Counted from the first letter of the stretch, positions 39,701 through 52,480 are shown. The stretch: 53,264 nucleotides of DNA from Mycobacterium sp. E740 (GCF_001672895.1 NZ_LZKP01000155.1:1-53264); one strand, 5' to 3'. A program made the numbers and translations. Notes: generated from the sequence alone by a model not told the origin.

Positions 39701-42700
39701 CGGAGACTCGCTGTCGGCGATGCGCCTGGTCGCCGCCGTCAACGCCAGCATGGACGCCCAGGTCTCGGTGCGCACTCTGTTCGAGGCGCGCACGGTGGCG
39801 GAGTTGGCGCACCGCATCGGAGCGGACGAGGGCGGCCTGGAGCCGCTGGTGGCCGGTGAGCGGCCCGACGTCGTGCCGCTGTCGTTCGCGCAGAGCAGGT
39901 TGTGGTTCCTCGACCAGTTGCAGGGGCCGTCGCCGGTCTACAACATGGCGCATTCGTTGCGTCTGCACGGCAAGCTCGACGCTGCTGCGCTGGGTTCGGC
40001 GCTGGCCGACGTACTGGCGCGCCATGAAAGTCTGCGCACCGTCTTCCCGGCGGCTGCGGGTGTGCCTCAGCAGGTGGTGGTTCCCGTCGAGCAGGCCGAC
40101 TTCGGCTGGCAGATCGTGGACGCCACCGGCTGGTCGCCGGACCGGCTGCACGAAGCGATCAGCGAGACGGCGCGTCACACGTTCGACCTCGCCGCGGAGA
40201 TCCCGGTGCGGGCGCGGCTTCTTCGCGTCGACGAGGAAGAACACGTACTGGTTGCGGCGATCCACCACATCGCGGCCGACGGTGTGTCGATCGGCCCGTT
40301 GCTGAGGGACCTGCGGGCGGCTTACGCCAGCCGATGTGTGGGCGAGGCGCTCGACTTGGCGCCGTTGGCGGCGCAGTACGTCGACTTCACGCTGTGGCAG
40401 CGCGCGCAGCTGGGTGACCTGGCCGATCCGCAGAGCCGCATCACCGCCCAGCTCGCCTATTGGGAGCAGGCCCTGGCCGGGATGCCCGACCGGCTGGTGC
40501 TCCCCACCGACAGGCCTTATCCGGCGGTTGCCGATTACAGCGGCGCTCGAGTGCTGGTCGACTGGTCGCCGGAACTGCAGCAGCAGGTGGCCCGGGTGGC
40601 CCGTGAGCACAACGCGACCAGTTTCATGGTCGTCCAGGCCGCGCTTGTGGCGTTGTTGTCGAAGGTCAGCACCAGCCATGACGTGGCAGTCGGCTTCTCG
40701 ATCGCCGGCCGGCGCGATCCGGTGTTGGACGAGCTGGTCGGCTTCTTCGTCAACACCCTGGTGCTGCGGGCCGACCTGGGTGGCGACCCGACTGTCTCCG
40801 AGCTGTTGGAGCAGGTGCGTGCACGCAGCCTGGCCGCCTACGAGCACCAGGACGTGCCGTTCGAGATGCTCGTCGAGCGGCTCAAGCCCACCCGCAGCCT
40901 CGCCCATCACCCGCTCGTGCAGGTGCTGTTGGCGTGGCAGACCCTGCCCGGACAGCAGAGCGGCGCCGTCGGGCTGGCCCTCGGTGATGTGCAGATCACG
41001 CCGACGAGCCTCGACACCCACACCGCCCGCACCGACCTCGCGTTCCACCTCGGCGAGCGGTGGACCGAGGCGGGGGAACCGGCCGGGCTCGGCGGAGACG
41101 TCGAGTTCCGCACCGACGTGTTCGACGCGGCCAGCATCGAGCTTCTGATCGAGCGGCTGCGGCGGATGTTGCTGGCGCTGACCGCGGACCCGGCGGCGCG
41201 GTTGTCGTCAGTCGACGTGCTCGACGAGGCGGAGCACGCGCGACTCGAACAGTGGGGTAACCGGGCGGCGCTGACCCAGCCCGCGTCCGAGTCGGGGTCG
41301 ATTGCGGAATCCTTTGCCGCGCAGGTGCAGCGGTCACCGTCGGCAGTGGCGATCAGCGGCGACGGTCGCTCGCTGACCTATCTGGAGGTTGATCAGGCGT
41401 CCAACCGGTTGGCGCACCTGCTGGCCGGCCACGGAGCGGGACCGGGTCAACGGGTTGCCTTGCTGTTGCCGCGGTCGGTCGACGCGATCGTGGCGATCCT
41501 GGCGGTGCTCAAGACCGGGGCGGCCTATGTGCCGCTCGACCCGGCGCATCCCGATGCCCGGATCCGGTTCGTCATCGGCGATGCCGCTCCCGCAGCGGTG
41601 ATCACCACGGCGGATTTGCGTGCGCGTCTCGACGGGCACGACCTGTTGGTCGTCGACGTCGACGACGCCGCGCTGGGCAGCCAGCCCGACACCGCGCTTC
41701 CGGCGCCGGCCGCCGAGGACATCGCGTACCTCATCTACACCTCCGGCACGACCGGAACGCCCAAGGGTGTCGCGGTCGCGCACCGTAACGTGACCCGGCT
41801 GCTGCAGACCTTGGACGCCCAGGTGCCGCCCGGGGGCGTGTGGTCCCAGTGTCACTCGCTGGCGTTCGACTTCTCCGTCTGGGAGATGTTCGGTGCGCTG
41901 CTCGGCGGCGGACGCCTCGTGGTAGTGCCCGACGAGGTCGTGCGGTCGCCGGAAGAGTTGTACTCGATGCTGATCGCCGAGCAGGTCACAGTGCTGAGCC
42001 AGACCCCTTCGGCGTTCTATGCGTTGCAGACCGCCGACGCGCAACACAACTGGCAAGACGTGGCCACGGCATGGGAACACCAGGTGACCCGCTGGCTCGG
42101 CTTTGGCGAGTCCCAAGCGCAGGAGTCGGGTGGTGAGCTCGCGCTGCAGCGGGTCGTGTTCGGCGGGGAAGCGCTGCAGCCACCACGCCTGGACACGTGG
42201 CTGGACAACCACCCCGGAATCCCGTTCCTGATCAACATGTACGGCATCACCGAGACCACGGTGCATGCTTCGTACCGCAGGATCGTCGCCGCCGATCTCG
42301 ACCGGACCGCCAGCCCCATCGGTGGCCCGTTGGCAGACCTCGGCTTCTTCGTGCTCGATGCCTGGCTGCGGCCGGTGCCCGTCGGGGTCGTCGGGGAGCT
42401 TTACGTGGCGGGTGCCGGCCTGGCTTACGGGTATGTGGGCCGAGCAGGGTTGACCGCAACGCGTTTCGTCGCCAGCCCGTTCGGCGCGCCAGGGAAACGG
42501 CTGTACCGCACCGGGGATCTGGTGTCCTGGAGCGCGAAGGGCGAGCTGCACTACGTCGGCCGGGCCGACGAGCAGGTCAAGATTCGCGGCTATCGCATCG
42601 AGCTCGGTGAAGTGCAGGCCGCGCTGGCGTCGTGCAGCGGAGCGGGCCAGGCCGCGGTGATCGCGCGCGAGGACCGCCCCGGCGACAAGCGACTGGTCGG

Positions 42701-45700
42701 CTACATCACCGGTTCGGCGAACCCGGACGAGGTACGCGCCGCGATGGGCGAGCAGCTGCCGTCCTACATGGTGCCGTCCGCGGTCGTCGTGCTCGACAGC
42801 CTGCCGCTGACCGCCAACGGGAAACTCGACAAGGCGGCCCTTCCGGCACCCGAGTACCAGAAAGACGGAACCTTCCGTGCGCCGGCCAATCTCACCGAGG
42901 AGCTGCTGGCCGGCATCTACGCGCAGGTGCTGGGGCTCGAGCGGGTCGGGGTCGACGAGTCGTTCTTCGAGCTGGGCGGAGATTCGCTGTCCGCGATGCG
43001 GGTCATCGCTGCGGTCAACAAGGCGCTAAATGCCAGCGTCGCGGTGCGCGCTCTGTTCGAAGCGCCCACCGTCGCGCAATTGGCGTCCCGGGTGGGCGCG
43101 GGTTCAGGTTCACTCGCGCCGGTCGTCGCCGTCGAGCGGCCGGCGGTGATCCCGCTGTCGTTCGCGCAGAACCGGCTGTGGTTCATCGATCAGCTGCAGG
43201 GCCCGTCACCCATCTACAACATGGTGGTCGCATTGCGGCTGCAGGGCCGACTGGACGCCGAGGCGCTGCGAGTGGCACTGAGCGACGTCGTCAGCCGTCA
43301 CGAGTCGTTACGCACGCAGTTCCGCGCGGTCGACGGCGTACCGCAGCAGGTGGTGGTCCCGGCCGAGCAGGCGGCCATCGGCTGGCAGCTCGTCGAGGCC
43401 ACCGGTTGGACCGATGACCGGTTGACCGAAGCCGTCGCGGAGGCGGCCCGCTACACCTTCGATCTGGCCGCCGAGATTCCTTTGCGCGCAGTGCTTTTCC
43501 GTCTCGGCGACGACGAGCATGTGCTGGTGGGTGTGGTCCACCACATCGCGGCCGACGGCTCATCCATCGCGCCACTGGTAGCGGATCTCGGGACGGCATA
43601 CGCCGCGCGCCGCGCGGGGCAGGCCCCATCGTGGACGGACTTGCCGGTTCAGTATGTCGACTACACGTTGTGGCAGCGTGCGCAGTTCGGGGACCTCGAC
43701 AACGACGACAGCCCGATCGCGGCGCAGCTGGCCTATTGGCAGGACGCATTGGCCGGGCTGCCCGAGCGCCTGGAGCTGCCGACCGACCGGCCGTACCCGC
43801 AGGTGGCTTCCAACCGCGGGGCCAGCGTGGTCATCGACTGGCCGGCAGAGCTGCACCACCGGGTGATCCAGGCTGCCAGTGAGCACAACGCGACCAGCTT
43901 CATGGTGGTCCAAGCTGCCCTCTCCGCCCTGTTGTCGATGATGGGTTCCACGACCGATGTGGCTGTCGGATTCCCCATCGCCGGGCGGCGCGACCCGGCG
44001 CTCGACGAGTTGATCGGGTTCTTCGTCAACACCTTGGTGTTGCGGGTCGATCTGTCTGGAGATCCGACCGTCGAGGAGTTGCTGGCGCAGGTGCGCGCGC
44101 GCAGCCTGGCCGCCTTCGAGCACCAGGATGTGCCGTTCGAGGTGTTGGTCGACCGGCTCAACCCCACGCGTTCTCGCGCCCACGAGCCGTTGATCCAGGT
44201 GTTGCTGGCGTGGCAGAACTTCGCCGGGCCGCGGCATGGCCGTGGTGCGGAACTGCCGTTGGGTGATGTGCAGGCGACGCCTCTGGAGGCCGAAACCCAC
44301 AGTGCGCGAATGGATTTGACGTTCGCGATGGCGGAACGTTGGAGCGACGACGGTGAGCCCGCCGGTATCAGCGGGGCGGTCGAGTTCCGCACCGATGTGT
44401 TCGACGCCGCGAGTATCGAGGGTCTGATCCGGCGGTTCGAGCGGGTGCTGACGGCGATGACCGGCGACCCGGGTCGGCGGTTGTCGTCGGTGGATGTGCT
44501 CGATGAGGTCGAGCGCGCTCGCCTGGATGCGATCGGTCAGCGCGCGGTGCTGACCGCGGCGGCGCCGGCTGCGGCGTCTGTTCCGGCATTGTTCGCCGCC
44601 CAGGTGGCGCGTTCCCCGCAGGCGGCGGCGGTGACCTTCGAGGGCCGCTCGATGACGTACCGGGAACTCGATGAGGCGTCGAACCGGTTGGCGCACTTGC
44701 TATCCGAGCAAGGTGCTGGCCGCGGACAGTGCGTGGCGCTGCTGCTGCCGCGCTCGGCCGAGGCGATCGTCGCGCTGCTAGCAGTGCTCAAGACCGGGGC
44801 AGCGTATGTGCCGATCGACCCCGCGCATCCGGATGAGCGCATCGCGGTGATCCTGGCCGACGCGGCACCGGTCGCCGTCGTCACGACGGCGGGCATTCGG
44901 TCGCGCGTCGACGCGCGTGACGTCTCGGTCGTCGAGGTCGATGACCCGCGGATCGACAGCTACCCCGCCACGGAGTTGCCCGCGCCGGCCGCGGACGACT
45001 TCGCGTACATCATCTACACCTCCGGGACCACCGGCGTGCCGAAGGGCGTCGCGGTCACCCACCAGACCGTCACTGCCCTGCTGGAGTCGTTGGACATCGA
45101 ACTGAAGCTGACCGGTCAGGTGTGGTCGCAGTGGCATTCGTTCGCGTTCGACGTCTCGGTGTGGGAGATCTTCGGTGCGCTGTGCAACGGTGGGCGCCTC
45201 GTCGTGGTGCCCGAGTCCGTGGTGGGCTCGCCAGATGACTTCCACGCCTTGCTGATCCGCGAACAGATCAGCGTGCTGAATCAGACGCCGTCCGCGGCGG
45301 CGGCGCTTCCTCATGAGGGCCTGGACTCGGTGGCGTTGGTGGTGGCCGGAGAGGCCTGCCCGGTCGAGGTCGTCGATCGGTGGGCCCCCGGACGGGTGAT
45401 GATCAACGGCTACGGCCCGACCGAGACGTGGTACACCTCGTTCAGTGCGCCGTTGCGCGCGGGCTCGGGTGTGGTTCCGATCGGCACGCCGGTGCCCGGC
45501 GCGGCGTTCTTCGTGCTCGACGCGTGGTTGCGGCCGGTGCCCCCGGGGGTGCCCGGCGAGCTGTACGTCGCCGGCCGCGGGGTGGCGTCCGGTTATGTGG
45601 GCCGCAGCCCGTTGACGGCAGGACGGTTCGTCGCGTGCCCGTTCGCCGGCGCGGAGGCGCCAGGACAGCGCATGTACCGCACCGGGGACTTGGTGCGCTG

Positions 45701-48700
45701 GGGCGCCGACGGTCAGCTGCAGTACCTGGGCCGTGCCGACGATCAGGTCAAGATCCGCGGGTACCGCGTCGAACTCGGTGAGATCCAGGCAGCATTGGCC
45801 GGCTGCACCGGGGTGAACCAGGCGGCGGTGGTCGTGCGCGACGACCGGCCCGGCGACCAGCGGCTGGTGGGTTACGTGACCGGGACAGCCGAACCGGCCG
45901 AGGTCCGGGCCGCGTTGAGCGAGCGTCTGCCCGGCTACATGGTGCCGGCCGCGGTGGTCGTCCTCGATGCGCTGCCGTTGACGGTCAACGGCAAGCTCGA
46001 CAAACGTGCCTTGCCAGCACCCGATTACACCGACACCGATCGCTATCGCGCTCCGTCCGGCCTCGCCGAGGAGGTCCTGGCCGGAATCTATGCCCAGGTG
46101 CTGGGACTGGAACGGGTCGGTGTGGACGACTCGTTCTTCGAGTTGGGCGGCGACTCGCTGTCGGCGATGCGGGTGATCGCCGCGGTCAACAAGTCGCTGA
46201 ATGCCGGGCTGTCGGTGCGCGCTCTGTTCGAGACGCCGACGGTGGCCGAGTTGACCCCGCGCATCGGCGAGGGGGACGGGCTGGAGCCGTTGGTTCCGGT
46301 GCAGCGCCCGACGGTGGTGCCGTTGTCGTTCGCCCAGAACCGGTTGTGGCTCCTCGAACAGTTGCAGGGCCCGTCAGCTGTTTACAACTTGGCGGTGGCG
46401 TTGCAGTTGGACGGCCGCCTGGACGCTGAAGCGTTGGCTGCGGCGCTGGTTGACGTGGTGACGCGCCACGAGAGTTTGCGCACGCTGTTCCCGGCCCCCG
46501 GCGGAATACCGCAGCAGCGGGTGGTGCCCGTCGACGACGTCGAGGTCGGGTGGCAGGTCGTCGACGCCACCGGTTGGCCGGAGCGCCAACTCGAGGAGGC
46601 CATTGGCGCGGTGGCTCGCCGCCCGTTCGATCTGTCCTATGAAATCCCTTTGCGGGCAACGCTTTTCAAGCTCGGCGCGGATGAGCATGTGCTGGTGGCG
46701 GTGGTCCACCATATCGCCGCTGACGGCTGGTCGATCGCTCCGCTGGTGGGCGATCTCGGCGCGGCGTATGCCACGCGGTGCGCAGGACACGCGCCGGACT
46801 GGGCGCCGCTGCCGGTGCAGTATGTCGACTACGCGTTGTGGCAGCGCGAGCAGCTCGGCGACCTGGCCGATCCGGACAGCCGGATCGCCGCGCAGCTCGC
46901 CTACTGGCGGCAGGCGCTGGCCGACATGCCCGAGCGGGTGCAGCTGCCCACGGATCGGCCCTACCCGCAGGCGGCCGACTTCCGCGGCGCCAACGTCGTC
47001 GTGCAGTGGCCGGCGCAGGTGCAGCAGGCGATTGCCCGGCTGGCCGGTGCGCACGGCGCGACCAGCTTCATGGTGATGCAGGCCGCGCTGGCGATGCTGC
47101 TGGCCAAGCTCAGTGCGAGTTTTGATGTGGCAGTGGGCTTTCCGATCGCCGGTCGGCGCGACCGGGCACTGGACGACCTGGTCGGTTTCTTCGTCAACAC
47201 GTTGGTGCTGCGCGTGGACGTCGCCGGTGACCCGACGGTCGCCGAGGTGCTGGAGCAGGTGCGCGCGCGCAGCCTGGCCGCCTTCGAGCATCAGGATGTG
47301 CCGTTCGAGGTGCTCGTCGAGCGGCTCAACCCCACCCGAAGCCTGAACCATCATCCGCTGGTGCAGGTGTCACTGGCCTGGCAGAACAACGCCAGCGGGG
47401 ACCTGCGACTCGGTGACGTCGCGGTCACCCCGATGCCGGCTGACACCCAGACCGCCCGCATGGACCTGACGTTCTCGCTCGGCGAGCAGTTCACCGAGGC
47501 GGGGGAGCCCGGCGGAATCGGTGGGCACGTCGAGTTCCGCACCGACGTGTTCGACGCGGCCACGATCGAGGCGTTGGTCGAGCGGTTGCAGCGGATCCTT
47601 GTGGTCATGACGGCCGACCCGGCGCGGCGGCTGTCGTCGATCGACCTGCTCGATGAGCATGAGCACGCCCGGCTGCAGCGGTGGGGTAATCGCGAGGCGC
47701 TGACGGCGCCCGCACCGCCGGCGGTCTCGATTCCGGCGAGGTTCGGCGCACAGGTCGCCCGTACGCCGGAGGCGGTGGCGCTGACCTGTCAGGGCCGCTC
47801 GTGGACGTATCGCCAACTGGACCAGTCCGCCAACAAGTGGGCGCACTTCCTGGCTGCTCGCGGGGTGGGTCCCGGGAAGCGGGTGGCGTTGCTGCTGGAC
47901 CGCTCGGCCGAGGCGGTCGTGGCGATGCTCGGCGTGCTCAAGACGGGGGCGGCCTATGTGCCGATCGACCCGGCGCACCCGGATGCGCGGATCGAGTTCG
48001 TGCTGGCCGACGCCGCACCGATCGCCGCTCTTACCACCGCGGGTCTGGCCCACCGGCTCGCCGGCCATGGGCTGGCGGTCATCGATGTCGCCGACCCCGC
48101 TGTCGATGGGCAGCCGGACACCGCGCTGCCGGCGCCGTCCCCGGATGACGTCGCGTACCTGATCTACACCTCGGGCACCACCGGTGTGCCCAAGGGCGTG
48201 GCCACCACCCATCACAACGTCACCCAGCTGTTGGAGCGACTGGGCGCCTACCTGCCGGTGGCGGGGGTGTGGACGCAGTGTCACTCCTACGGTTTCGACA
48301 CCTCGGTCTGGGAGACCTGGGGTCCGCTGCTGCACGGCGGCCGCACGGTTGTGGTGCCCGACTCGGTGACCCGGTCGTCGGAGGACTTGCACGCCTTGTT
48401 GGTCGCCGAGCAGGTCAGTGTGCTCACGCAGACCCCGTCGGCGGCGGGCGTGTTGTCGCCGCACGGGTTGGACGGGATGGCGCTGGTGGTCGCCGGTGAG
48501 GCCTGTCCGCCGGAGTTGGTGGATCGGTGGGCGCCCGGGCGGGTGATGATCAACGCCTTCGGCCCGACCGAGACGACGATGGTCGTGTTGCTCAGCGCAC
48601 CGCTGATGCCGGGCACGGGTGCGCCGCCGATCGGTGCGCCGGTCCCGGGCGCGGCGTTGTTCGTGCTGGACGACTGGCTGCGTCCGGTGCCGCCCGGGGT

Positions 48701-51700
48701 GGTCGGCGAGTTGTATGTGGCCGGCGAGGGTCTGGCATGCGGCTACCTGGGCAGGGCCGCGCTGAGCGCCACGCGCTTCGTGGCGTGTCCGTTCGCCGGC
48801 GACGGAGCGCGCGCGGCACGCATGTACCGCACCGGCGATCTGGTGTCCTGGGGCCCCGACGGCCAACTGCGGTACTGGGGACGTGCCGACGAGCAGGTCA
48901 AGGTCCGCGGGTACCGCATCGAGTTGGGTGAGGTGCAGGCGGCGTTGGCCGGCTGCGAAGGCGTCGATCAGGCGGTGGTGATCGCCCGCGAGGACCGCCC
49001 CGGCGACAAGCGTCTGGTCGGTTATGTGACCGAGGCGCCCGGCGCAGCGGTGGACCCGAACGGAATCCGGGCCGCCTTGGCGGACCGGTTGCCGACCTAC
49101 ATGGTGCCGACGGCGGTGGTGGTGTTGGCCGCGATTCCGTTGACCGTCAACGGAAAACTCGACACCCGCGCTCTGCCTGCGCCCGAGTACACCGGCACGG
49201 ATCAGTACCGCGCCCCGTCGAATGCGATCGAGGAAGTGCTGGCCGGCGTCTACGCCGAGGTGCTGGGTGTGGAGCGGGTCGGGGTCGACGAGTCGTTCTT
49301 CGAGCTCGGCGGCGACAGCATCTTGTCGATGCAGGTGGTGGCCCGGGCGCGAGCGGCGGGTGTGTTGTGCCGGCCGCGTGACGTGTTCGCCGAGCAGACC
49401 GTCGCCCGGCTGGCGCGGGTGGCCGAGGTGACCGACGGGACGAACGACGTCGTCGACGAGGGTGTCGGCCCCGTGGTGCCCACGCCGGTCATGCGTTGGT
49501 TGCAGGGCATGCAGGGTCCGATCGACGAGTTCAACCAGACTGTGGCGGTGCAGGCTCCGGCCGGGGTCAGCCAATCCGACGTGGTTGCGCTGTTGCAGGC
49601 GCTGATCGATCGGCATGCGATGTTGCGCCTGCGCGTCTCGGGCGACGACGCCGGCGGGTGGGCGCTCACTGTGCCCGAGCCCGGGGCGCTGGACGCGCAC
49701 GATTGCCTGCGAACCGTCGACGTGCTGTCCGAGGCCGCGCTGGTGGAGGCGCGGTCGCAGCTGAACCCGGCCGCGGGACTGATGCTGGTGGCGGTGTGGG
49801 CGAGCGCGACGGGGCAGTTGGCGTTGATCGGCCATCATCTGGCCGTCGACGGGGTGTCGTGGCGAATCCTGTTGGAAGACCTCAACATTGGCTGGGCTCA
49901 GCACCGCAGCGGGCAGCCGATCGTGCTGCCGTCGGGCGGGACGTCGTTCGCCCGATGGTCGGAGCTGCTGGCCGAGCACGCGCGGCGCCCGGAGGTCGTC
50001 GCGCAGGCCGACATGTGGCGCCGGGTGGCCGCCACCGCGCCCGCGCTGCCGGCGGTGCAACCCGCGCTGGACACATTCGAGACGGCTGGACGCTTGTCGG
50101 TGTCGCTGGACGTCGACACGACCCGGATGCTGCTGGGGGAGGTCCCGACGGCGTTCCACGCGGGGATCCACGAAATCCTGTTGATCGCGTTCGGTCTGGC
50201 GGCAGCGGAGTTCTCCGGCAGCGGTGATTCGCCGATCGTCATCGACGTGGAAGGCCATGGCCGAGCTGAGGAGCTGTCTTCCGAGGTTGACCTGTCGCGC
50301 ACGGTGGGCTGGTTCACGGCCCTCTATCCGGTCGCGCTGGCCGGGGGCGGACTGGACTGGGGTCGGGTCAGCGCCGGCGACGCGGCGCTGGGCGCGGCGG
50401 TCAAGGACGCCAAGGAGCAACTGCGCGGTCTCCCGGACGCGGTGACCTATGGTCTGCTGCGGTATCTGAACCCCGAGGTGGATCTGGCCGGCTCGAACCC
50501 GGTGCTCGGGTTCAACTATCTGGGCCGGCTGGGGGCGGCGGGCGAGACCTCCGAGGACGCGTGGCGGATCAGCCCCGAAGGTCTGGCGCTGACAGGTGCG
50601 GTGACGGCGGTGGCGCTGCCGCTGGCGCACACCGTGGAACTCAACGCCGCCACCGCCGACACCGAGACCGGCCCGCAACTGCACGCCGACTGGACTTGGG
50701 CGACGTCGGCGCTGGATGCCACCCAGGTCGAGCGGCTGAGCCGGTTGTGGTTCGAGGCACTGGCAGGTATCTGCGCGCACGTGCGCGCCGGCGGCGGCGG
50801 GTTGACCCCGTCGGACATCGCGCCCGCCCGGCTGAGCCAGCCTCAGCTCGAGGAGGTGTGCCGGCGCCACGCGGTCGCTGATGTATTGCCGTTGACTCCG
50901 CTGCAGCAGGGGCTGCTGTTCCACGCCGGCGCCGCGCAGGGCGACGGTGACGACGTGTACGCGGTGCAACTGGATCTCACGATCAGCGGCCCGCTCGAGC
51001 CGGCGCGGCTGCGGGATGCGGTGAACGCCGTCGTCAACCGCCATCCGAACGTGGTGGCGCACTTCCGCGCTCAGTACGACGAGCCGGTTCAGGTCATCCC
51101 GGCTGATCCGGTGGCGCCGTGGCGCTATGTCGACCTGAGCGACGGCGGGGTCGATGTCGACGAGCAGATGCAGCGTCTGGGCATTGCCGAGCGCGCCGCC
51201 GTCTGCGATCTTGCGAACCAACCGCCGTTCCGGGTGGCTTTGGCCCGCATCAGCGCAGAGCAGCACCGGTTGCTGCTGACCAATCACCACATCGTGCTGG
51301 ACGGCTGGTCGATGCCGATCCTGCTGCAGGAGATCATCGCCGGCTACTACGGCCGGCGACACCCGGAGCCAGCGCCGTATCGCGCGTTCTTCACCTGGCT
51401 GGCCGACCGGGATCTGCCAGCCGCCCGTACGGCGTGGGCCGACGTGCTGTCCGGTTTCGACCATCCGACCTTGGTGGCGCCGCCGGACCGGTTGGGCCTG
51501 GGCCCCCGCACGATTGCGGAGTTCCGGCTGCCGGAACAGACCACGCACGCACTGGCCGAGCTGGCCCGTTCACACCAGACCACGGTCAGCACCGTGCTCC
51601 AGTCGGCCTGGGCTCTGCTGTTGAGCTCGGTGACCGGCAGGCGGGATGTCGCGCTGGGCGCTGTGGTCTCCGGGCGGCCCGCCGAGTTGGCCGGCGCCGA

Positions 51701-52460
51701 ATCGATGGCGGGGCTGCTGATCAACACGGTGCCGGTGCGCGCGCGCCTCACACCGACCACCACCACCAGTGACCTGCTCGAGCAGCTGCAGACGATGCAC
51801 AACAAGACCTACGAGCATCAGCACCTCGGGCTGGCGGAAGTCCATCGACTCACCGGACACGACAGGCTGTTCGACACGGTGTTCGTGTACGAGAACTACC
51901 CCGTGGACAGTGCGGCGTTGTCGAGCGGTCATGACCTGGCCATCACGAACTTGGCGGCGCGGGACTACTACCACTATCCGCTTGCGGTGCAGGCACAACC
52001 GGGGTCGGAGTTGGGGCTGCACGTCCAATTCCGCACCGACGTCTTCGCCATGGCCGACATCGAGGCACTGATGGAGCGGTTGCAGCGGATCTTGGCGGCG
52101 ATGATCGACGATCCGGCACAACGGCTTTCGTCGACTGGTCTGATCCCCACGGCCGAGCATGACCACCTCGACGAGGCGTCTGCGCCCGGCTACTCTGGCA
52201 GCTCGCGTGTTTTCAGTGCGCCGACCACTCCGATCGAGCGGCTCTTGTCGGACATCTTCGCGAAGGTCCTGAAGGTGGACCGTGTTGGGGTCGACGAGTC
52301 GTTCTTCGACATCGGCGGCGATTCGCTGTCCGCGGTGCGGCTGATCGCTGCGGTCAACGCGGCCCTCGACGCCCAGCTTGCGGTCACCAGCCTCTTCAAC
52401 GCGCCGACGGTCAGAAGCCTGAGCAAGCAGCTGGCAGACATCGCCGGCTCGCTGGAATAA
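32301..52460 (+). CDS. NRPS of six modules: C-A-T-E / C-A-T / C-A-T / C-A-T / C-A-T-E / C-T (6719 aa)
   Basis: A 6719-residue synthetase continuing the chain from the previous gene. Carrier serines are at 979, 2470, 3562, 4619, 5673 and 6675. Condensation HHxxxDG motifs start at 140, 1635, 2655, 3747, 4803 and 6329; epimerase HHLAVDG motifs start at 1151 and 5845. C domains 1, 2 and 6, each directly after an E domain, have the LPLxPLQxGLLFH opening of D-accepting C domains; C3-C5 have the PLSFAQ opening of L-accepting ones. This match supports a single assembly line. The third A domain reads as Thr. The final module is C-T only, with neither A domain nor thioesterase. The ATG lies in the end of the upstream gene; the nearest GAGGAG is 13 bases upstream, so translation is probably coupled. 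There is no N-terminal docking helix: the protein begins at the C domain itself. Confidence 0.96.
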   Translation: MQIADILPLTPLQHGLLFHAGAAPDLGDDVYAVQFDITVRGALDEDRLRTAVNKVAARHPNVLARFSEQFGQPVQIIPADPEVPWCYIDLRDSDTDLDVEIEAICARERAAIRHLADDPVFRVAVIRTATDEHRFVLTNHHIVLDGWSMPILLREIFASYYGWRLPPATPYRRFVTWLAERDREAALAAWRDVLTGFETPTLVGPPDRLELRSRGVYEHRLPQATTQALTELARSRHTTVNVVLQGAWALLLGSLTGQHDVAFGTAVSGRPADVLGAESMVGLLINTVPVRVNVTSATTTVELLDQLQSANNRTLEHQHLALNEMHRIAGHDKLFDTLLVYENYPVDTAALAGGDELVVTDFNTREYNHYSLTLQAVPGDELTLRVEFAADVFDDERIRTLIERFGRVLAAMTADPTRRLSTIDLLDAQEHARLDQIGHTAVLNQPATATSIPALFAAQVALAPDAVALTYQDRSITYRELDEASNRLAHLLAAHGAGPGQCVALLFNRSAEAIVAILAVLKAGAAYLPIDPKLPAARIGFMISDAAPIAGVTTTEFAERLTVHALPVVDVDDPHIETCPGTALPPPAADDLAHIIYTSGTTGTPKGVAVTHSNVTRLFDGMDVGVQMAPEQVWTQTSSLVFDFSVWEIWGALLHGGRLVVVPEDVARSPEDFQSLLVTERVSVLSQTPSAVAALSPQGLESVALMAAGEACPPAVVDQWAPDRVMINGYGPTETTVYATISAPLQAGSGVVPIGLPVPGAALFVLDGWLRPVPPGEIGELYVAGRGVACGYVRRAGLTASRFVACPFVGSGAPGQRMYRTGDLVRWGADGQLQYLGRIDEQVKIRGYRIELGEIQAALAALDGVEQAAVIVREDRPGDKRLVGYVTGTADSAELRNALAQRLPAYMVPTAVVVLTSLPLTVNGKLDKRALPAPEYQGGDTYRAPTDAVEEVLADIYAEILGVERVGIDESFFELGGDSILSMQVAARARAAGLKCRPRDIFVEQTVARLARVARATTGDAEVVDEGLGQIPATPIIHWLAGVDGPVDEFNQTVVAQAPPEVTEADVLALLQALLDRHAMLRLRVDDDGAGNWSLNVPEAGSVDAAACLRTIDSFSEEALVQARSQLDPAAGVMLRALWVTSTSQLVLVAHHLAVDGVSWRVLLEDLNIAWAQRRGGKPAQLPAGGTSFARWASLLAEYAHDPDVVQQAPTWRQVAAAPALLPAVQPAIDTFATAGRMSLSLDEPTTRMLLGEVPTAFHAGVNDILLIAFGLALAEFFAADGHPIGIDVEGHGRQEEIAADVDLSRTVGWFTTKYPVAVTVNGLDWAQVTAGEAALGAAIKTAKEQLRAVPDGLSYGVLRYLNADVDLAGPDPTIGFNYLGRMGASGAETAAGTWRMSQDGLSATAAAADIPMPLMHALELNAATVDAETGPQLHANWSWATSALDDTQVNRLSRLWFEALAGICAHVSAGGGGLTPSDIAPAHLTQQQLDDLHSQHAIADILPLSPLQQGLLFHSEGAQVTDDVYAVQLEIAINGPLDRHRLHDAVQTVANRHPNLSARFCAQFDEPVQMIPADPQLPWRYVELNGADADIDEQLQAACAAERAAVCDLAHQPAFQAALFRTAEDRYRFVLTFHHIVVDGWSLPILLREIFAGYYGQPLPAAAPYRNFISWLTRRDYDAARAAWGEVFAGFETPTMVGPPDQLVRGKRSVASFQVSAATTQAVGELARALHTTVSTVLQAAFAQLLTSLTGQHDVAFGTAVSGRPDEVVGADSMVGLLINTVPVRADITSATTTADLLEQLQDAYNRTLEHQHLALNEIHRVTGHDQLFDAMFVYENYPVDTVALEADHELAIPEFASREYNHYPLSVQAIPGDEIGLRVEYDTDVFAAQGIQALIDRLERLLVAMTADPRRPLSSIDVLDSAEHVRLDEFGNRAVLTRAPERGSTIVELFAAWVAQTPDAVALVCGERSWTYRELDLAANRLAHLLAGRGAGPGQCVAVLFNRSAEAVVAILAVLKTGAAYLPIDPSLPEARIGFIVSDAVPLAVVTTAGLAGRLDGHAVAVIDVDDPAVDGQPSTAPRSPAPDDTAYVIYTSGTTGTPKGVAVTHRNVTQLLASTDSALPAVGVWAQCHTLAFDVSVWEIFGALLRGGRLVVVPEEVTRSPENFQDVLAAEQVSVLTETPSAVSVLSPEKLASMALVVVGEACSAEVVDRWAPGRRMVNAYGPTETTMCVAISTPLTSGAQAVPIGSPVAGAALFVLDNWLRPVPEGVVGELYVAGDGVATGYVRRLGLTASRFVACPFGAPGARMYRTGDLVRWRADGQLDYLGRADEQVKIRGYRIELGEVQAALAGLEGVEQAAVIARKDRPGDKRLVGYVTGSVDSAELRATLAERLPAYMVPTAVVVLDALPLTVNGKLDTRALPAPEFSDSNRYRAPANLTEEILAGIYAQVLGVERVGVDDSFFDLGGDSLSAMRLVAAVNASMDAQVSVRTLFEARTVAELAHRIGADEGGLEPLVAGERPDVVPLSFAQSRLWFLDQLQGPSPVYNMAHSLRLHGKLDAAALGSALADVLARHESLRTVFPAAAGVPQQVVVPVEQADFGWQIVDATGWSPDRLHEAISETARHTFDLAAEIPVRARLLRVDEEEHVLVAAIHHIAADGVSIGPLLRDLRAAYASRCVGEALDLAPLAAQYVDFTLWQRAQLGDLADPQSRITAQLAYWEQALAGMPDRLVLPTDRPYPAVADYSGARVLVDWSPELQQQVARVAREHNATSFMVVQAALVALLSKVSTSHDVAVGFSIAGRRDPVLDELVGFFVNTLVLRADLGGDPTVSELLEQVRARSLAAYEHQDVPFEMLVERLKPTRSLAHHPLVQVLLAWQTLPGQQSGAVGLALGDVQITPTSLDTHTARTDLAFHLGERWTEAGEPAGLGGDVEFRTDVFDAASIELLIERLRRMLLALTADPAARLSSVDVLDEAEHARLEQWGNRAALTQPASESGSIAESFAAQVQRSPSAVAISGDGRSLTYLEVDQASNRLAHLLAGHGAGPGQRVALLLPRSVDAIVAILAVLKTGAAYVPLDPAHPDARIRFVIGDAAPAAVITTADLRARLDGHDLLVVDVDDAALGSQPDTALPAPAAEDIAYLIYTSGTTGTPKGVAVAHRNVTRLLQTLDAQVPPGGVWSQCHSLAFDFSVWEMFGALLGGGRLVVVPDEVVRSPEELYSMLIAEQVTVLSQTPSAFYALQTADAQHNWQDVATAWEHQVTRWLGFGESQAQESGGELALQRVVFGGEALQPPRLDTWLDNHPGIPFLINMYGITETTVHASYRRIVAADLDRTASPIGGPLADLGFFVLDAWLRPVPVGVVGELYVAGAGLAYGYVGRAGLTATRFVASPFGAPGKRLYRTGDLVSWSAKGELHYVGRADEQVKIRGYRIELGEVQAALASCSGAGQAAVIAREDRPGDKRLVGYITGSANPDEVRAAMGEQLPSYMVPSAVVVLDSLPLTANGKLDKAALPAPEYQKDGTFRAPANLTEELLAGIYAQVLGLERVGVDESFFELGGDSLSAMRVIAAVNKALNASVAVRALFEAPTVAQLASRVGAGSGSLAPVVAVERPAVIPLSFAQNRLWFIDQLQGPSPIYNMVVALRLQGRLDAEALRVALSDVVSRHESLRTQFRAVDGVPQQVVVPAEQAAIGWQLVEATGWTDDRLTEAVAEAARYTFDLAAEIPLRAVLFRLGDDEHVLVGVVHHIAADGSSIAPLVADLGTAYAARRAGQAPSWTDLPVQYVDYTLWQRAQFGDLDNDDSPIAAQLAYWQDALAGLPERLELPTDRPYPQVASNRGASVVIDWPAELHHRVIQAASEHNATSFMVVQAALSALLSMMGSTTDVAVGFPIAGRRDPALDELIGFFVNTLVLRVDLSGDPTVEELLAQVRARSLAAFEHQDVPFEVLVDRLNPTRSRAHEPLIQVLLAWQNFAGPRHGRGAELPLGDVQATPLEAETHSARMDLTFAMAERWSDDGEPAGISGAVEFRTDVFDAASIEGLIRRFERVLTAMTGDPGRRLSSVDVLDEVERARLDAIGQRAVLTAAAPAAASVPALFAAQVARSPQAAAVTFEGRSMTYRELDEASNRLAHLLSEQGAGRGQCVALLLPRSAEAIVALLAVLKTGAAYVPIDPAHPDERIAVILADAAPVAVVTTAGIRSRVDARDVSVVEVDDPRIDSYPATELPAPAADDFAYIIYTSGTTGVPKGVAVTHQTVTALLESLDIELKLTGQVWSQWHSFAFDVSVWEIFGALCNGGRLVVVPESVVGSPDDFHALLIREQISVLNQTPSAAAALPHEGLDSVALVVAGEACPVEVVDRWAPGRVMINGYGPTETWYTSFSAPLRAGSGVVPIGTPVPGAAFFVLDAWLRPVPPGVPGELYVAGRGVASGYVGRSPLTAGRFVACPFAGAEAPGQRMYRTGDLVRWGADGQLQYLGRADDQVKIRGYRVELGEIQAALAGCTGVNQAAVVVRDDRPGDQRLVGYVTGTAEPAEVRAALSERLPGYMVPAAVVVLDALPLTVNGKLDKRALPAPDYTDTDRYRAPSGLAEEVLAGIYAQVLGLERVGVDDSFFELGGDSLSAMRVIAAVNKSLNAGLSVRALFETPTVAELTPRIGEGDGLEPLVPVQRPTVVPLSFAQNRLWLLEQLQGPSAVYNLAVALQLDGRLDAEALAAALVDVVTRHESLRTLFPAPGGIPQQRVVPVDDVEVGWQVVDATGWPERQLEEAIGAVARRPFDLSYEIPLRATLFKLGADEHVLVAVVHHIAADGWSIAPLVGDLGAAYATRCAGHAPDWAPLPVQYVDYALWQREQLGDLADPDSRIAAQLAYWRQALADMPERVQLPTDRPYPQAADFRGANVVVQWPAQVQQAIARLAGAHGATSFMVMQAALAMLLAKLSASFDVAVGFPIAGRRDRALDDLVGFFVNTLVLRVDVAGDPTVAEVLEQVRARSLAAFEHQDVPFEVLVERLNPTRSLNHHPLVQVSLAWQNNASGDLRLGDVAVTPMPADTQTARMDLTFSLGEQFTEAGEPGGIGGHVEFRTDVFDAATIEALVERLQRILVVMTADPARRLSSIDLLDEHEHARLQRWGNREALTAPAPPAVSIPARFGAQVARTPEAVALTCQGRSWTYRQLDQSANKWAHFLAARGVGPGKRVALLLDRSAEAVVAMLGVLKTGAAYVPIDPAHPDARIEFVLADAAPIAALTTAGLAHRLAGHGLAVIDVADPAVDGQPDTALPAPSPDDVAYLIYTSGTTGVPKGVATTHHNVTQLLERLGAYLPVAGVWTQCHSYGFDTSVWETWGPLLHGGRTVVVPDSVTRSSEDLHALLVAEQVSVLTQTPSAAGVLSPHGLDGMALVVAGEACPPELVDRWAPGRVMINAFGPTETTMVVLLSAPLMPGTGAPPIGAPVPGAALFVLDDWLRPVPPGVVGELYVAGEGLACGYLGRAALSATRFVACPFAGDGARAARMYRTGDLVSWGPDGQLRYWGRADEQVKVRGYRIELGEVQAALAGCEGVDQAVVIAREDRPGDKRLVGYVTEAPGAAVDPNGIRAALADRLPTYMVPTAVVVLAAIPLTVNGKLDTRALPAPEYTGTDQYRAPSNAIEEVLAGVYAEVLGVERVGVDESFFELGGDSILSMQVVARARAAGVLCRPRDVFAEQTVARLARVAEVTDGTNDVVDEGVGPVVPTPVMRWLQGMQGPIDEFNQTVAVQAPAGVSQSDVVALLQALIDRHAMLRLRVSGDDAGGWALTVPEPGALDAHDCLRTVDVLSEAALVEARSQLNPAAGLMLVAVWASATGQLALIGHHLAVDGVSWRILLEDLNIGWAQHRSGQPIVLPSGGTSFARWSELLAEHARRPEVVAQADMWRRVAATAPALPAVQPALDTFETAGRLSVSLDVDTTRMLLGEVPTAFHAGIHEILLIAFGLAAAEFSGSGDSPIVIDVEGHGRAEELSSEVDLSRTVGWFTALYPVALAGGGLDWGRVSAGDAALGAAVKDAKEQLRGLPDAVTYGLLRYLNPEVDLAGSNPVLGFNYLGRLGAAGETSEDAWRISPEGLALTGAVTAVALPLAHTVELNAATADTETGPQLHADWTWATSALDATQVERLSRLWFEALAGICAHVRAGGGGLTPSDIAPARLSQPQLEEVCRRHAVADVLPLTPLQQGLLFHAGAAQGDGDDVYAVQLDLTISGPLEPARLRDAVNAVVNRHPNVVAHFRAQYDEPVQVIPADPVAPWRYVDLSDGGVDVDEQMQRLGIAERAAVCDLANQPPFRVALARISAEQHRLLLTNHHIVLDGWSMPILLQEIIAGYYGRRHPEPAPYRAFFTWLADRDLPAARTAWADVLSGFDHPTLVAPPDRLGLGPRTIAEFRLPEQTTHALAELARSHQTTVSTVLQSAWALLLSSVTGRRDVALGAVVSGRPAELAGAESMAGLLINTVPVRARLTPTTTTSDLLEQLQTMHNKTYEHQHLGLAEVHRLTGHDRLFDTVFVYENYPVDSAALSSGHDLAITNLAARDYYHYPLAVQAQPGSELGLHVQFRTDVFAMADIEALMERLQRILAAMIDDPAQRLSSTGLIPTAEHDHLDEASAPGYSGSSRVFSAPTTPIERLLSDIFAKVLKVDRVGVDESFFDIGGDSLSAVRLIAAVNAALDAQLAVTSLFNAPTVRSLSKQLADIAGSLE
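36795..39866 (+). other. NRPS module 5: D-accepting C - A - T
   Basis: Opens [17 protein letters not shown]. Pocket residues from FDVSVWE, VLTETP, LVVVGEA and [11 protein letters not shown] read D-V-W-T-V-V-A-M-C-K, close to Phe-type codes (DAWTIAAICK in GrsA). An aromatic residue is the best guess. The kinase-like motif word RKDRPGDKR replaces the usual REDRPGDKR here, probably neutral. Confidence 0.65.
39867..43142 (+). other. NRPS module 6: C - A (Thr, with insertion) - T
   Basis: Pocket residues D-F-W-S-V-G-M-V-H-K predict Thr, identical to module 3. Unlike the other two Thr domains it carries an extra segment of about 25 residues before the VFGGEAL motif (nt ~42028-42135). Confidence 0.78.
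43143..46310 (+). other. NRPS module 7: C - A (one-codon deletion) - T
   Basis: Pocket residues from FDVSVWE, VLNQTP, LVVAGEA and [10 protein letters not shown] read about D-V-W-N-V-A-G-W-Y-K. One Thr of the GPTETT core is missing (nt ~45429), so the alignment of the last positions is uncertain and no substrate is assigned. Confidence 0.7.
46311..50870 (+). other. NRPS module 8: C - A - T - E
   Basis: Pocket residues from [23 protein letters not shown] and [11 protein letters not shown] read D-T-W-T-V-A-A-M-V-K, which resembles aromatic (Phe-like) codes. Phe replaces Tyr in the NxYGPTE core. The E domain ([30 protein letters not shown]) makes it D. Confidence 0.7.
50871..52460 (+). other. 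NRPS module 9: D-accepting C - T, lacking A and thioesterase
   Basis: The C domain is complete ([22 protein letters not shown] at ~6328). It runs straight from the usual C-A linker ([18 protein letters not shown]) into the usual A-T linker ([15 protein letters not shown]), with nothing between. The carrier (FFDIGGDSL, Ser6675) ends in [14 protein letters not shown], which resembles the carrier before the thioesterase at 1-1416 ([14 protein letters not shown]) more than any internal carrier. Confidence 0.85.
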
Positions 52461-52480
52461 GGCACCGCCGCGGCGGCGCC
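52461..52480. terminator. Strong palindrome after the NRPS stop, candidate bidirectional terminator
   Basis: Directly after the TAA, CCGCCG/CGGCGG forms a perfect 12-base palindrome extended by GGC/GCC on both sides (one mismatch). It can fold as a very stable hairpin without a U-tract, the form common in GC-rich actinobacteria. It lies between the convergent NRPS and membrane methyltransferase genes. Confidence 0.5.

Noticed and set aside
21398..52460. Glycopeptidolipid synthetase (Mps1/Mps2)
   Set aside because: GPL synthetases make a tetrapeptide-like core (Phe-Thr-Ala-alaninol) with reductive release. Here there are eight A-containing modules, three Thr codes and no reductase domain.
21398..52460. 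Exochelin- or mycobactin-type siderophore cluster
   Set aside because: No ornithine/lysine N-hydroxylase, formyltransferase, salicylate loading gene or iron transporter is present, and no A domain shows a hydroxyornithine-like code.
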